Source: Butyrivibrio sp. (GTDB lineage: Bacteria > Bacillota > Clostridia > Lachnospirales > Lachnospiraceae). Taken from it: DNA of 64,000 nt. Location of the stretch: positions 58,415-122,414 of the forward strand of contig JAFUYO010000024.1 of NCBI GenBank assembly GCA_017470505.1, written 5' to 3'. Position 1 is the stretch's first letter, and every line of letters starts with the position of its first letter. Made by a program: the position numbers and the translations under genes. The notes under the pieces were generated by a model, which was given only the letters and a program-made list of their open reading frames with translations, ran no database searches and had not been told where the DNA came from. This document shows positions 1 to 8,721 of this stretch, piece after piece.

Positions 1-567
1 CTTGAAGAGTGAAAAGCTCTTCGTCGCGATAAACTTTGCAAGAAAGAGGGACAGAGGCGTCAGCACAACAACAACCAGGGCAATCCTGAAGTTTAAGTAG
101 AACATGAAAATAAGTGTTCCGATAATCGTGACTATCCCTGTAAAGAGCTGTGTAAAGCCCATGAGGAGCCCGTCGGCAAAGAGGTCGACATCAGAGATTA
201 TCCTGTTTACAATATCTCCCGTCTGCTTTGAGTCGAGATACTCAAAAGGCAGGATCTGGAGCCTTTCAAATGCGTCGCGCCTTACATCCCTCACAACCCT
301 GAAGGTTATGCGGTTGTTTACCGTGTTCATGATCCACTGGCAAAGAGCTATGACAAGGACGATCACGACTATCTCAAAAAGGATTGACATAACCTTTGTA
401 AAATCGACGTCCAAAGGCCCTATGATGCAGTCGATCGCATTACCTGCAAGGATCGGGACATAGAGTGACAAAAGAGCTGTCACCACAGCGAGTATCATCG
501 AGATGGCGATAAGATAATTGTACTTCCCGGCGTATCGGAGGACTTTTTTCAGAGTATTCTTTTTCAT
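1..567 (-). CDS. ABC exporter permease/ATPase subunit, N-terminal part (cut by window edge)
   Basis: Only the first 189 codons are inside the window. The translation starts MKKNTLKKVLRYAGKYNYL and shows the transmembrane half of a type IV (MsbA/BmrA-like) ABC exporter, including the intracellular-loop pattern FEYLDSKQTGDIVNRIISDV and several hydrophobic segments. The start codon overlaps the stop of the preceding exporter gene by 4 bases (ATGA), so the two are translationally coupled. It is probably the catalytically competent partner of the neighbour, whose nucleotide-binding domain has a degenerate Walker B motif. The ATPase domain lies outside the window, so this cannot be checked. The substrate is unknown. 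Confidence 0.9.
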   Translation of the reverse strand, partial: MKKNTLKKVLRYAGKYNYLIAISMILAVVTALLSLYVPILAGNAIDCIIGPLDVDFTKVMSILFEIVVIVLVIALCQWIMNTVNNRITFRVVRDVRRDAFERLQILPFEYLDSKQTGDIVNRIISDVDLFADGLLMGFTQLFTGIVTIIGTLIFMFYLNFRIALVVVVLTPLSLFLAKFIATKSFSLFK

Positions 568-2288
568 ACCGCGCCCTCCTTTTTGTACTGGGAATCGTAA
601 ATTTCCCTGTAGGTCTCGCAGCTGTCAAGGAGCTCATCACTTGTGCCTATTCCCTCGACCCTGCCGTCATCTAAAACAATTATCCTGTCGCAGTTAAGTA
701 CAGATGATGGCCGCTGCGAAACTATGAACGTGGTCGGAGGGTTGTCCATTTCGGAAATGGCTTCCCTCAGCTTTTTGTCAGTGAGGTAGTCGAGGGCCGA
801 TGCGCTGTCATCAAGGATCAGTATCTCAGGCTTTTTGACAAGTGCACGCGCGATAGTAAGGCGCTGCTTCTGCCCGCCCGAGAAATTCGTGCCTCCCTGG
901 GCAACCATCTCATCAAGGCCCTTCTGCTTGCCATCAACGATTTCTTTGGCCTGGGCTATCCTGAGCGCCTCATTTAACTCATCGTCAGTTGCCTCTTTCC
1001 TTCCCCACTTCAGATTATCCCTGATGGTCCCGTGGAAAAGAACTGCCTTCTGCGGAACAATCCCTATCCTCTCCCTCAGATCTTCAAGGCGGTACTCTCT
1101 GACGTCCACGCCGTCAATTAAAAGAGAACCCTCCCTCACATCGTAAAACCTAGGGATAAGGTTTATGAGAGTTGACTTTCCGCTTCCGGTGCCGCCTATA
1201 ACGCCGATCCTCTCGCCCCTCTTTATCCTGATCGAGAGGCCCTCCAAAGAGTCGGCGCTGCTTCCCTCATATCGCATTGAAACATTGTCAAAGACGATGT
1301 GGTCAGGTGTCTTTTTAAACGTGGTGACGCTCCCGTCCTTCATCGAGGACTTCATCTCTAATAGCTCCTCCACCCTGTTCCCCGAGGCGATTGCCTTGGT
1401 GACGGTCAGGATCAGGTTCGCGAACTTGATGAGTTCAACGAGTATCTGCGACATGTAGTTGTAGAGAGCTACAACCTGCCCCTGTGTGAGGTCTCCTGAA
1501 TTTACCAGAACTGCGCCGCGGTAAATGAGAAATGCGACAGAGAGATTGAGTATCCCGTAGGTCACCGGGTTCATCAGCGCGGTGACACTTCCCACAAAGC
1601 TCTGCAGCTTCATCTGCCGCTCGTTTTCTGATCCGAATCTCTCTTTTTCCTCACTTTCAAGGCCGAAAGCTCTTATGACTCTGACGCCTGAGTGATTCTC
1701 CCTTGTCAGGGCAAGGAGCTTATCGAGCCCGCGCTGTATCTCGCCGTACCTTGGAATGCTCCATCTCATTATGAGGTAGACCACCAGGAAAAGAAGTATT
1801 ATCGTCACAAGAAAAACAAGTGCCTGCCTGGCACTTATTGTAAAAGCCATGACCATCGCGCCGAACACCACAAAGGGCGAGCGCAGAAGGAGGCGTATTG
1901 TCAGGTTGACGCCCTGCTGGACCTGGTTTATGTCGCTGCTCATACGGGTTATCATGGCTGAAGTGCCAACCCTGTCGATGTCCGTGTACGAGAGCTTCTG
2001 TATGTTGTCAAAAAGAGCTCTCTTAACCCTTGCAGCAAACCCGGCCGCAGCCTTTGCCGCAAAAAACTGAGCCGTGACCGCACAGCCAAAGCCCACAAAA
2101 CACAGAAGTACCAGCAAGAGGCACATCTTTACGATGTACCCGCTGTCCTGCATTGCTATTCCCCTGTCGATCATCGATGCGATGACGAGAGGTACAAAGA
2201 GCTCAAAGGAGGCCTCGAGCAGCTTAAATAGAGGCCCCAGTATCGTTTCCTTTTTATAATCCTTTAAAAATATAAGTAGTTTTCTCAT
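564..2288 (-). CDS. ABC exporter subunit with degenerate catalytic site
   Basis: This is a half-transporter of 574 aa: an N-terminal membrane domain with about six helices (residues 1-310) and a C-terminal nucleotide-binding domain. Walker A GGTGSGKST, signature NFSGGQKQ and Walker B EILILDDSASALD are visible. The residue after the Walker B Asp is Asp rather than the catalytic Glu, which is typical of the inactive site in heterodimeric exporters such as BmrCD. It overlaps the next gene by four bases, which is probably the other half. Expected location is the cytoplasmic membrane. Drug, lipid or peptide export are all possible; nothing in the sequence fixes the substrate. Confidence 0.95.
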   Translation of the reverse strand: MRKLLIFLKDYKKETILGPLFKLLEASFELFVPLVIASMIDRGIAMQDSGYIVKMCLLLVLLCFVGFGCAVTAQFFAAKAAAGFAARVKRALFDNIQKLSYTDIDRVGTSAMITRMSSDINQVQQGVNLTIRLLLRSPFVVFGAMVMAFTISARQALVFLVTIILLFLVVYLIMRWSIPRYGEIQRGLDKLLALTRENHSGVRVIRAFGLESEEKERFGSENERQMKLQSFVGSVTALMNPVTYGILNLSVAFLIYRGAVLVNSGDLTQGQVVALYNYMSQILVELIKFANLILTVTKAIASGNRVEELLEMKSSMKDGSVTTFKKTPDHIVFDNVSMRYEGSSADSLEGLSIRIKRGERIGVIGGTGSGKSTLINLIPRFYDVREGSLLIDGVDVREYRLEDLRERIGIVPQKAVLFHGTIRDNLKWGRKEATDDELNEALRIAQAKEIVDGKQKGLDEMVAQGGTNFSGGQKQRLTIARALVKKPEILILDDSASALDYLTDKKLREAISEMDNPPTTFIVSQRPSSVLNCDRIIVLDDGRVEGIGTSDELLDSCETYREIYDSQYKKEGAV

Positions 2289-2293
2289 GTCCC

Positions 2294-3973
2294 TTAATAA
2301 TTGATTCTAAGTCCTTTCGGGTAATGGTTTTTGAGCATACCGGATGAGAGCTTCCCCCAGCCGATGCTGTAGCCGTCAACACACACAAGGCACCACCCCT
2401 TAGGCTCGCCCTTCTGCATGCCTGTCACATGCAGAGCTGTATCGCTCATATCACCGGAGAGCCTTATGCTCTGTCCGTTCAGATACTGTCTGATATATGG
2501 GGATGTGCTCTCGATGTCTACGGCTACCTTGCATGCGTCTTTGGATAGTGTAAGTGCAAGCGCGTGTCCCGGCTCAAATCGGTCCTTTTTGACAGTTCCG
2601 AGGTGAAGTCCCGGACGCAGGACTTTAAGTCCCTGTATATTTGGCATATCGGAGGGTGCAAGGTAGAGCTGATCTCCAAAGGTCAGGAACTCGCCTCTGA
2701 GTTTATCATTAAGTTTTCCCTGATCCTCATGTGCAGCGCTCTTTTCAGAATCTCCGTCATCCAAAACTCTTTCAGAAAACGTTTTCTCTGCGAATTCTCT
2801 AAAGAGTTTTACAACATCCTTAGGCGCCCTCTTAAACCTTCCTCCGGGCACATAGCTCTTTAGCCCCTCTCTGTCTGTTTCGCCATCGCGCCGAAGGACG
2901 CAGAGGAAATGCCCCTCTCCGCGAACCCTGTGCGGCCAGAGCCTCACGCTGTTCTCCACCTCGCATATTTTACGGAGGTGTTCATCACCTTCTGCGGCAT
3001 CTTTCTTTATCTCAGCCGGTTCTTCATCATCCGCCTTCATATCACAGGTATCAGATGCGCCGTCTGTGATAAACGCCCTTCTCCCGTGCTCCATGCCGCC
3101 GACGAGCCTTGTCTCTTCCGTGTGGAAATCGCTGTGACGCTTTAAGAATTTAAGTATATTTATCTCATTCTCCTCAGGTGAAAAGGTGCAGGTTGAGTAG
3201 ACGAGCCTTCCACCGGGAAGGAGCATCCCGGCGGCGTTTTCCAGGATCTCACTCTGCCTCTCTGCGCATATCTGAACGTTTCCCGGGCTCCACTCAGAAA
3301 AAGCCTGCTCGTTTTTCCGGAACATACCCTCGCCCGAGCAGGGAGCGTCCACGAGGATCTTGTCAAAGTACCCCTCAAAGACATCAGAAAGATGCCCTGA
3401 GTCCTCATTGAGGACCAGCGCATTTCTGATTCCCATTCTTTCAACATTTAAGGAGAGTATACGGCACCTGTCCCTGTTAATCTCATTGGTCACAAGGATT
3501 CCCTTACCCTTCATCCTGTCAGCAATCTGAGTGGTCTTCCCACCGGGAGATGCGCACAGATCAAGGACTCTCTCCCCAGGCTTCGGGTCAAGGAAAGAAA
3601 CAGGAGCCATTGCGCTTGGCTCCTGAATATAATACACCCCTGCCTCGTGATACGGATGCTTTCCGGGAGAAAGTTTTTCATCATAGTAAAAACCTCTCTT
3701 CTCCCAGGGCACCCGTGACTCCGACAGCCCGAAATGAATCTCGGGATCCTGAGAAGAAGAGCTATCTTCGCGCGCAGCTTCATCAAAGTTCTTTTCTTTC
3801 TCTGACTTTTTCAGAATAATATCTGATACCTTAAAAGCTTTCCCGGTCTTCAGCTCGTTTATTCTCAGTGCCGGGACTCTTTTGTCATCCTCATCAAATG
3901 CTCTTATGAATTCTTCATATTCGGCCTCATCTAAGAGGCCCTTCATTTTTTCTTTGAATTTTTCCGGAAGCAT
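2294..3973 (-). CDS. rsmF: RsmF/NOL1-NOP2-Sun family rRNA cytosine-C5 methyltransferase
   Basis: This 559-aa protein is predicted to methylate a cytosine in 16S rRNA using S-adenosylmethionine. The SAM-binding motif LCASPGGKT, the DAPCSGEGMFRK motif IV and the STCTFSPEENE motif VI are present, giving the two conserved cysteines of the family (nucleophile and release Cys). The C-terminal 250 residues form the RsmF-type extension, with a PUA-like end (GWCLVCVDGYSIGWGKLSSG). The gene lies between a lipoprotein gene and the ABC exporter with short gaps, so co-transcription is possible but a functional link is not evident. The exact rRNA position cannot be read from sequence. Confidence 0.93.
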   Translation of the reverse strand: MLPEKFKEKMKGLLDEAEYEEFIRAFDEDDKRVPALRINELKTGKAFKVSDIILKKSEKEKNFDEAAREDSSSSQDPEIHFGLSESRVPWEKRGFYYDEKLSPGKHPYHEAGVYYIQEPSAMAPVSFLDPKPGERVLDLCASPGGKTTQIADRMKGKGILVTNEINRDRCRILSLNVERMGIRNALVLNEDSGHLSDVFEGYFDKILVDAPCSGEGMFRKNEQAFSEWSPGNVQICAERQSEILENAAGMLLPGGRLVYSTCTFSPEENEINILKFLKRHSDFHTEETRLVGGMEHGRRAFITDGASDTCDMKADDEEPAEIKKDAAEGDEHLRKICEVENSVRLWPHRVRGEGHFLCVLRRDGETDREGLKSYVPGGRFKRAPKDVVKLFREFAEKTFSERVLDDGDSEKSAAHEDQGKLNDKLRGEFLTFGDQLYLAPSDMPNIQGLKVLRPGLHLGTVKKDRFEPGHALALTLSKDACKVAVDIESTSPYIRQYLNGQSIRLSGDMSDTALHVTGMQKGEPKGWCLVCVDGYSIGWGKLSSGMLKNHYPKGLRINY

Positions 3974-3995
3974 TCCTTTGTCCTCTCCGGTTCAC

Positions 3996-4880
3996 TCAGG
4001 CTCCGATATCAGCGCGATATGCGTTCACCTCTTCCTCGCTTAGCTCTGTTCCCTTGTAGGTTCCGTTGTTATCGAAGATGTAGAGCTGGCCGTTCTCATA
4101 GTAGTAATACACCTCGAGGTCTCCCGATATGATCTGGGTTCCTACTACCTCCTTGCCGTTTATGTCGGTGATTGTGACTTCGTGTGCTTCGTAGTCGGCA
4201 TAAGCGTGATTCTTTTTGTCGGCAAGGAACACATAGTCCTTTTCATAGGATCTGTAGAAGGCAGCAAGGATAATTCCGTTGCCGTTGTCGTCCTCCGCAT
4301 AAAAAGCGTAGTCAAAGAGCGGGAAGTAGTTGTCGAGGTCATCCACATACTCTCCATCCTGTACCGATACGATCTCATTCTCTTTGATGGTGCACGGGAT
4401 AACCGCAAACTGAAGGGGAGTGCCGTTGGGATCGTCGTAATTTGCCATGATGACAAAGCCCTTTCCGTTATATATATTGGCCTCGACAGATGCATAATAC
4501 ATATCGTCCTCAGTCGCCCAGTCGACGAGCTTTGTTGAGTTCTCGAACTGATAAACCTCCCAAAAGTAGTCATCCCTTGAAATTGCCTGAACATTCAGAA
4601 GCCCGTCCCTGACCTCGTAGCTGATCTTGTCATCAATCTCCTCATCAACAGGCTCTTCCTCAACAACCTCTTCTGTGACCTCCTCAGCAGGAAGCTCCCT
4701 CACAGTCTCTGTGGTTGTTACATCCCCGTTGATATTCTCCGTAGTCTTCTTATACTCTGTCGTCCCCTCATCTGTCGTTGTCGTAAACGTAAACTCCGAC
4801 GTAGAAGTCGACTCCGAGGAGCACCCCGCCATCGCCCCGACAATAAGTGCTGCCGTAACTACAAGTGATATTTTTTTCAT
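3996..4880 (-). CDS. Predicted lipoprotein, acidic, unknown function
   Basis: The 294-aa product starts MKKISLVVTAALIVGAMAGC, a clear lipoprotein signal with the lipidated Cys at residue 20. A Thr/Ser- and Glu-rich linker follows (residues 21-85, many TTT and EEV/EEP runs). The remaining 200 residues are rich in Tyr, Asp and aromatic residues and look like a beta-rich extracytoplasmic domain. I do not recognise a family. It has its own promoter (TTGCCA, 17-bp spacer, TATAAT) about 50 bp upstream, so it begins a transcript that may run on into the methyltransferase gene 22 bp downstream. Confidence 0.85.
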   Translation of the reverse strand: MKKISLVVTAALIVGAMAGCSSESTSTSEFTFTTTTDEGTTEYKKTTENINGDVTTTETVRELPAEEVTEEVVEEEPVDEEIDDKISYEVRDGLLNVQAISRDDYFWEVYQFENSTKLVDWATEDDMYYASVEANIYNGKGFVIMANYDDPNGTPLQFAVIPCTIKENEIVSVQDGEYVDDLDNYFPLFDYAFYAEDDNGNGIILAAFYRSYEKDYVFLADKKNHAYADYEAHEVTITDINGKEVVGTQIISGDLEVYYYYENGQLYIFDNNGTYKGTELSEEEVNAYRADIGA

Positions 4881-4928
4881 AATATAAATCCTCTCATAAA
4901 CTTTTTCTCTTTAACACTGTCATGTACT

Positions 4929-4957
4929 ATTATACGAACAGTCGGAAATCTTGGCAA
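4929..4957 (-). promoter_or_regulatory. Sigma-A type promoter of the lipoprotein gene
   Basis: Read on the minus strand, TTGCCA (4952-4957) and TATAAT (4929-4934) are separated by exactly 17 bp. The predicted start of transcription is near 4922, about 40 bp before the ATG at 4880. Confidence 0.75.
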
Positions 4958-5007
4958 ACCATCACAAGCCGGTTCATTTTTATTCATTGCAATTTGATTA
5001 TCGTACA

Positions 5008-5067
5008 GGGCTGAGCAAATGCATATCTGAAGCGGCATGCCGATTCAGATATACATTTGCTCAGCCC
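5008..5067. repeat. Long intergenic inverted repeat (24-bp arms)
   Basis: The two 24-nt arms (5008-5031 and 5044-5067) are complementary with one mismatch and flank a 12-nt loop that itself contains the palindrome GGCATGCC. There is no T-run after either arm, so it is not a standard intrinsic terminator. It lies between the 3' end of the DtxR-family gene and the lipoprotein promoter. It could be a bidirectional transcription barrier, an mRNA-stabilising hairpin or a small palindromic repeat unit. The arm core AGCAAATGCATAT recurs at 19816-19828. Confidence 0.8.
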
Positions 5068-5090
5068 GTCCTATATCCAATCCGCAACGC

Positions 5091-5122
5091 AAAAATGACC
5101 GGCCTTTCGGTCAGTCATTTTT
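5091..5122 (-). terminator. Intrinsic terminator of the DtxR-family gene
   Basis: On the minus strand a stem of about 14 bp (loop GAAA) overlaps the stop codon of the gene and ends in TTTTT. The flanking A-run makes it potentially bidirectional. Confidence 0.75.
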
Positions 5123-5482
5123 GTGATCCCTGATGTACTTCTTGATTCCCTTGAAGGTCTCAGGACTTATGATGTGCTCTATCCTGCAGGCATCGGTCTC
5201 AGCGATGTCCTCGTTTACTCCTGCTGTCATCATGAGGAACTTCGTCAGGTTCGTGTGCTTCTCGTAGACCGTTTTGGCGGTCTTAAGGCCCTCCTCGGTC
5301 AGCATCAGCTCCCCGTCATCCTCCATTGTTATGAGCCCGTTGTCCCTGAGTATCCCCACAGCTCTTGAGACACTGGGTCTTGAAAAGCCAAGCTCATTGG
5401 CAACGTCGATGGAGCGCACTGTTCCATTCTTCTTTTTCAGCAGATAGATGGTCTCGATATAGTCTTCTCCGGACTCGTGCAT
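5111..5482 (-). CDS. DtxR/MntR-family metal-dependent transcriptional regulator
   Basis: This 123-aa protein has the DtxR N-terminal winged helix (residues 1-60, ANELGFSRPSVSRAVGILRD as the HTH) followed by the metal-binding dimerisation domain (LMLTEEGLKTAKTVYEKH, then DACRIEHIISPETF). It lacks the C-terminal SH3-like domain of DtxR/IdeR, so the length fits MntR and related manganese or iron sensors. Cys at position three of DACRIEHI matches a metal-ligand position in DtxR-type sensors. No metal transporter is adjacent, so the regulon lies elsewhere. A 17-bp palindrome just upstream could be its own operator. Confidence 0.9.
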   Translation of the reverse strand: MHESGEDYIETIYLLKKKNGTVRSIDVANELGFSRPSVSRAVGILRDNGLITMEDDGELMLTEEGLKTAKTVYEKHTNLTKFLMMTAGVNEDIAETDACRIEHIISPETFKGIKKYIRDHKND

Positions 5483-5503
5483 ATCAACCTCCCAAATTTG
5501 ATT

Positions 5504-5520
5504 TTATACAATTAGTATAA
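5504..5520. promoter_or_regulatory. Palindrome upstream of the DtxR-family gene, candidate operator
   Basis: TTATACAATTAGTATAA is a perfect inverted repeat with 6-bp arms (centre AATTA), 22 bp upstream of the ATG at 5482 and overlapping the likely -10 region. DtxR-family repressors bind palindromes of this size, so autoregulation is a reasonable inference. Confidence 0.5.
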
Positions 5521-5533
5521 TGCAAAATTCTAT

Positions 5534-5824
5534 TTATTCAAAGTGAATTTTTTTATCAATACCAAGTGACCTGAAAACTGAGAGGATTTTTTCGGGTGTG
5601 TTCTTTATCTTGAGGTGCCCGTCCATCTTTTTAAAGGTGGCAACCACCTGCCTGACACCGGCTGAAGAGATGTACTCAAGTTCTTTTAAGTCAAACTCAA
5701 TGTTCTCAATATCCTTCCCGATATTCTTTATGACCTCATCAAGCTCGGATGCCGCCTGAGTGTCAAGCCATCCATCGAGCCTCAGCTCGGCGCAGTTACC
5801 TGTTATCTTCTTAATGATTTTCAT
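5534..5824 (-). CDS. STAS-domain anti-sigma factor antagonist
   Basis: This 96-aa single STAS domain resembles SpoIIAA/RsbV. The central FDLKELEYISSAGVRQVV segment carries the conserved phosphorylatable serine pair (SS before AGVR). By family knowledge, the dephosphorylated form captures an anti-sigma or anti-regulator ATPase and releases its target. It is the last gene of the long operon and lies 24 bp after a phosphatase/ATPase fusion gene, the natural enzyme pair for phosphorylating and dephosphorylating it. The controlled target (a sigma factor or another protein) is not encoded in this window. Confidence 0.9.
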   Translation of the reverse strand: MKIIKKITGNCAELRLDGWLDTQAASELDEVIKNIGKDIENIEFDLKELEYISSAGVRQVVATFKKMDGHLKIKNTPEKILSVFRSLGIDKKIHFE

Positions 5825-5848
5825 TGTCCCGCCCCTTCTTTCCTTTCA

Positions 5849-7849
5849 TCACCTGTTAAAAGTGACAGTGAGAATGTTCATTCCGTCTTCTCTCTTATAG
5901 CCTATCGAATCCGAGTATTTTCTCATGAGCGCGATACCCATGCCGCCCTTGTCAAGATTGTTAAACTCAGGAATCTCCCTGTTGTAGAACACCGGATCAA
6001 AGGCCACACCGTCATCTGAGAGTGTAAAGCTCACCTTCCCGGCATCCTCGCCGCAGTCAAATAAAATATGTTTCGCCTCTGAATATGATACTATATTACT
6101 GAACGCTTCTTCAAGGCACATGATCATGGTCTTAGCTCTTTCTTCGTCGCTGTTAAGCTCATAGACCTTCTCCTTTATCCTGCCAAACTCATTCATGTCG
6201 GGATAAAGCTCCAATGCCCCGGCCTTCTTTTCTCTGTGATAAATGACTGCGACACCTGTTATGTCATCAAACTGCTCGGCCTCACCCACAAAGCTGTCCA
6301 GATCCTTTATCACTTCACGGATTGCGCCTCCGGCAGCGCCATGTTCTCCATCACCCCCGCCTTTGACGAACCTCAAAAGCGCATCCATCAGCCTCTTTTC
6401 CCTGAACTGTTCGTCAGCGGCATCGATGGCCTCGGTGATACCGTCCGTATATATGAAAAGACCCTCTCCGTCTTTCAGCCTTATCTCGTACTCTGCCATA
6501 TCTGCGCATTCAAATATACCGATCGCAATCCCGGGGTCAACACTTATCTCACGGACATCGCTCCCAAACAAAACAGGCGGGTTGTGACCTGCATTTACAT
6601 ATCTGACAACTCCGCTTTGCGTGTCCAGAATCCCCACAAAAACCGTGGCAAACATGCACTCGGGATTTGATGCGTATATCTCATCGTTTACGGCATTGAC
6701 CGCACCTGAAAGAGTTTCTCCCGATCTTATCTTTTCCCTGAGACAGCTCCTTACCATCATCATGAAAAGCGCTGCCGAAACACCTTTGCCTGAGATGTCT
6801 CCAATCGCAAACATTACCCTGTTTTCATCGAGCCCAAAAAAGTCGTAGAAATCGCCTCCAACCTCCTTGGCAGGTCTCGAGTATCCCTCTATGTCGTACC
6901 CCTTGCCCGAAAAGGTCCTGCCCTCCGGAACGATCCCCGACTGTATCCTCCTTGCAATGTCGAGCTGTGTCTGAACCGATACCCGGTCAGCCGTCAGGTT
7001 TTCGATGTCGTAGACATACTGGTGGATGTCGGTTTCCATCTTGTTAAAAGAGTCCTCGATATCGCTGATCTCGTCCCTGAAGCTGCTTTTTGGTATCACT
7101 ATCCTGTTCTCTTTTCCCTCGATGAAATGATTCATCTTGCCTGAGAGAAGTATTATCGGTCTTGCAATGTGTACCCTGATAAGAGTGACGCTGATAAAAA
7201 ATGTGATGATAGCAACTATGGCTCCCATTATTACGATAGTCAGATAGTTGTACTTAAGGACCGAAATGATGAAATTGACATCGTAGTCAGCTCCAATCAG
7301 CGCCACTACATTGCCGCTTCCGTCTCTGACCCCCGTAACCCACATGCACACAAAGCCGTATTGGTTGTTCACGATCTGAAAATCGCTGTCTCCTTTTCCG
7401 GCAAGGACCTTCTTTTCGCAGTCGTACATCTTTCTCGACGTCTCCGTGCCGTAGCTGAAGTTTTTCTGAAGCATCTCATCATCCTCATCAGAAAGAGCTG
7501 ATGCCACAATGTAGCGCGTAGTTTTCTCATCCTCAAAGGTGTACAGGTACATGTATCTCAGCCCCGACCTCTTGCACAATTCCCTGAACCTCTTGTGCAG
7601 GTCTTCCCATTGCCCCTGCATATCTTTAATGTCACAGCCGTCTTCTTCAATCATGTCCTCGACGAGTTCAGACGCGCCAAGAAGAGCAGTCATAGCCATA
7701 TCACTGCTCTCCTGAATCGTATTCTTTATTATGAGTCTTCCATTAACGAGGACCGCGACGATCATTGCTAAAAGAAGTGCTCCAAGCTGTATCAGCGCAA
7801 TCTGTACCGTAATGGAAATCCTCGGTTTTTCCTTTACTTGCGTTCCCAT
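5849..7849 (-). CDS. Membrane SpoIIE-type PP2C phosphatase fused to an anti-sigma-type ATPase
   Basis: The 666-aa protein has a transmembrane helix near residues 12-35, an extracytoplasmic sensor region, a second helix (about 205-230), a HAMP linker, a SpoIIE/PP2C domain (KEVGGDFYDFF, GDISGKGVSAALF, FIYTDGITEA) and a C-terminal GHKL ATPase domain (EEAFSNIVSYS, GGMGIALMRK). Such proteins both dephosphorylate a STAS antagonist and carry a serine-kinase-like ATPase, so they act as bifunctional switches responding to an outside signal. The start overlaps the preceding gene by 16 bases. The STAS protein encoded directly downstream is the probable substrate. Confidence 0.93.
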   Translation of the reverse strand: MGTQVKEKPRISITVQIALIQLGALLLAMIVAVLVNGRLIIKNTIQESSDMAMTALLGASELVEDMIEEDGCDIKDMQGQWEDLHKRFRELCKRSGLRYMYLYTFEDEKTTRYIVASALSDEDDEMLQKNFSYGTETSRKMYDCEKKVLAGKGDSDFQIVNNQYGFVCMWVTGVRDGSGNVVALIGADYDVNFIISVLKYNYLTIVIMGAIVAIITFFISVTLIRVHIARPIILLSGKMNHFIEGKENRIVIPKSSFRDEISDIEDSFNKMETDIHQYVYDIENLTADRVSVQTQLDIARRIQSGIVPEGRTFSGKGYDIEGYSRPAKEVGGDFYDFFGLDENRVMFAIGDISGKGVSAALFMMMVRSCLREKIRSGETLSGAVNAVNDEIYASNPECMFATVFVGILDTQSGVVRYVNAGHNPPVLFGSDVREISVDPGIAIGIFECADMAEYEIRLKDGEGLFIYTDGITEAIDAADEQFREKRLMDALLRFVKGGGDGEHGAAGGAIREVIKDLDSFVGEAEQFDDITGVAVIYHREKKAGALELYPDMNEFGRIKEKVYELNSDEERAKTMIMCLEEAFSNIVSYSEAKHILFDCGEDAGKVSFTLSDDGVAFDPVFYNREIPEFNNLDKGGMGIALMRKYSDSIGYKREDGMNILTVTFNR

Positions 7850-8721
7850 GTCATCTTCCAGTTGATGTTGTTCTGATATTTTCGCTTTGACAGTTTCTCC
7901 TCAATTTCCTCTTTCCGGCTTATCGAAAGCATCGCCCCATCTTCCGAAACGGTAGCTTTAGAATCGCCAATTATATGCTTTCTTGCAGCGCACACCTTTC
8001 CAAGGTTGCTTAAGCTGTACTGCTTATCCAGGAGGCGCCGTAGTAGCGGCGAAATCGTCCTGTTCGCCTCTATCATCACGATCTGCCTGTACACATCAAC
8101 AAGGTCAATCCCGATCAGTTCCTCTGCAAATCCCTGGACAGCCGCCATTATGTATTTGGGGTCGTTTTTGCCAAGGCCGTAGAGGCACTCTATCAGAATA
8201 TCCTCGCCGCTTGCGCACACGAGTATTACAGACCTTATCTTCATGTTTTCATCGTAGGCAATTCCGCTCAGGTCCTCATCGAACCTTCCTATATCCGCCG
8301 CCTTAAGAGGGATGTTCTCCTCCTCCCAAAAGTCCGCAAGCTCCGAGAGCTGATACATCATCAGATCGCGCAGAGGATAGTAGCTGATACCCTCGAACTT
8401 CATCCCAAGGGACTTTTTGACTGCCTTTGACAAAAAGAGCTCCTTTAAGTTTACGCCGATAATGCTGTGGGAGTCCTGTATCTCATAGCCGGCAAAGCCC
8501 GTTATTTCCATAAGCTTTGAGTCCATCCCCGGGAAAAAGAAGGAAATATCTTCATACCCCAAAGAAGCAGCCACGCTCCCGGCAGCTTCAAAAAGCCCCC
8601 TTTCGTAATCCGAGTACAGGATCCTTACGCCTTTTTCACCGGTTGAAAGAACAAGCTCATTTCCATCATCATCAGAAATCAGGTAGTTTCCGTCTGAGAT
8701 AAGTGATCTTTTATAGCTCAT
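7834..8721 (-). CDS. Unknown protein, possible tandem-GNAT-like fold (A)
   Basis: I chose the start MSYKRSLISD because its ATG overlaps the upstream stop (ATGA) and a GGGGAGG ribosome site lies 8-9 bases before it; the frame stays open for ten more codons upstream. The product is 295 aa. It has the same two-part layout as the products at 12753 and 18905: an N-terminal half ending in a region like GYEDISFFFPG, then a second half with a strand-helix pattern like LSGIAYDENMKIRSVILV. I infer a divergent double-GNAT fold without an obvious acetyl-CoA loop, suggesting a binding rather than catalytic role. The similarity is weak and judged by eye. Confidence 0.75.
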   Translation of the reverse strand: MSYKRSLISDGNYLISDDDGNELVLSTGEKGVRILYSDYERGLFEAAGSVAASLGYEDISFFFPGMDSKLMEITGFAGYEIQDSHSIIGVNLKELFLSKAVKKSLGMKFEGISYYPLRDLMMYQLSELADFWEEENIPLKAADIGRFDEDLSGIAYDENMKIRSVILVCASGEDILIECLYGLGKNDPKYIMAAVQGFAEELIGIDLVDVYRQIVMIEANRTISPLLRRLLDKQYSLSNLGKVCAARKHIIGDSKATVSEDGAMLSISRKEEIEEKLSKRKYQNNINWKMTWERK

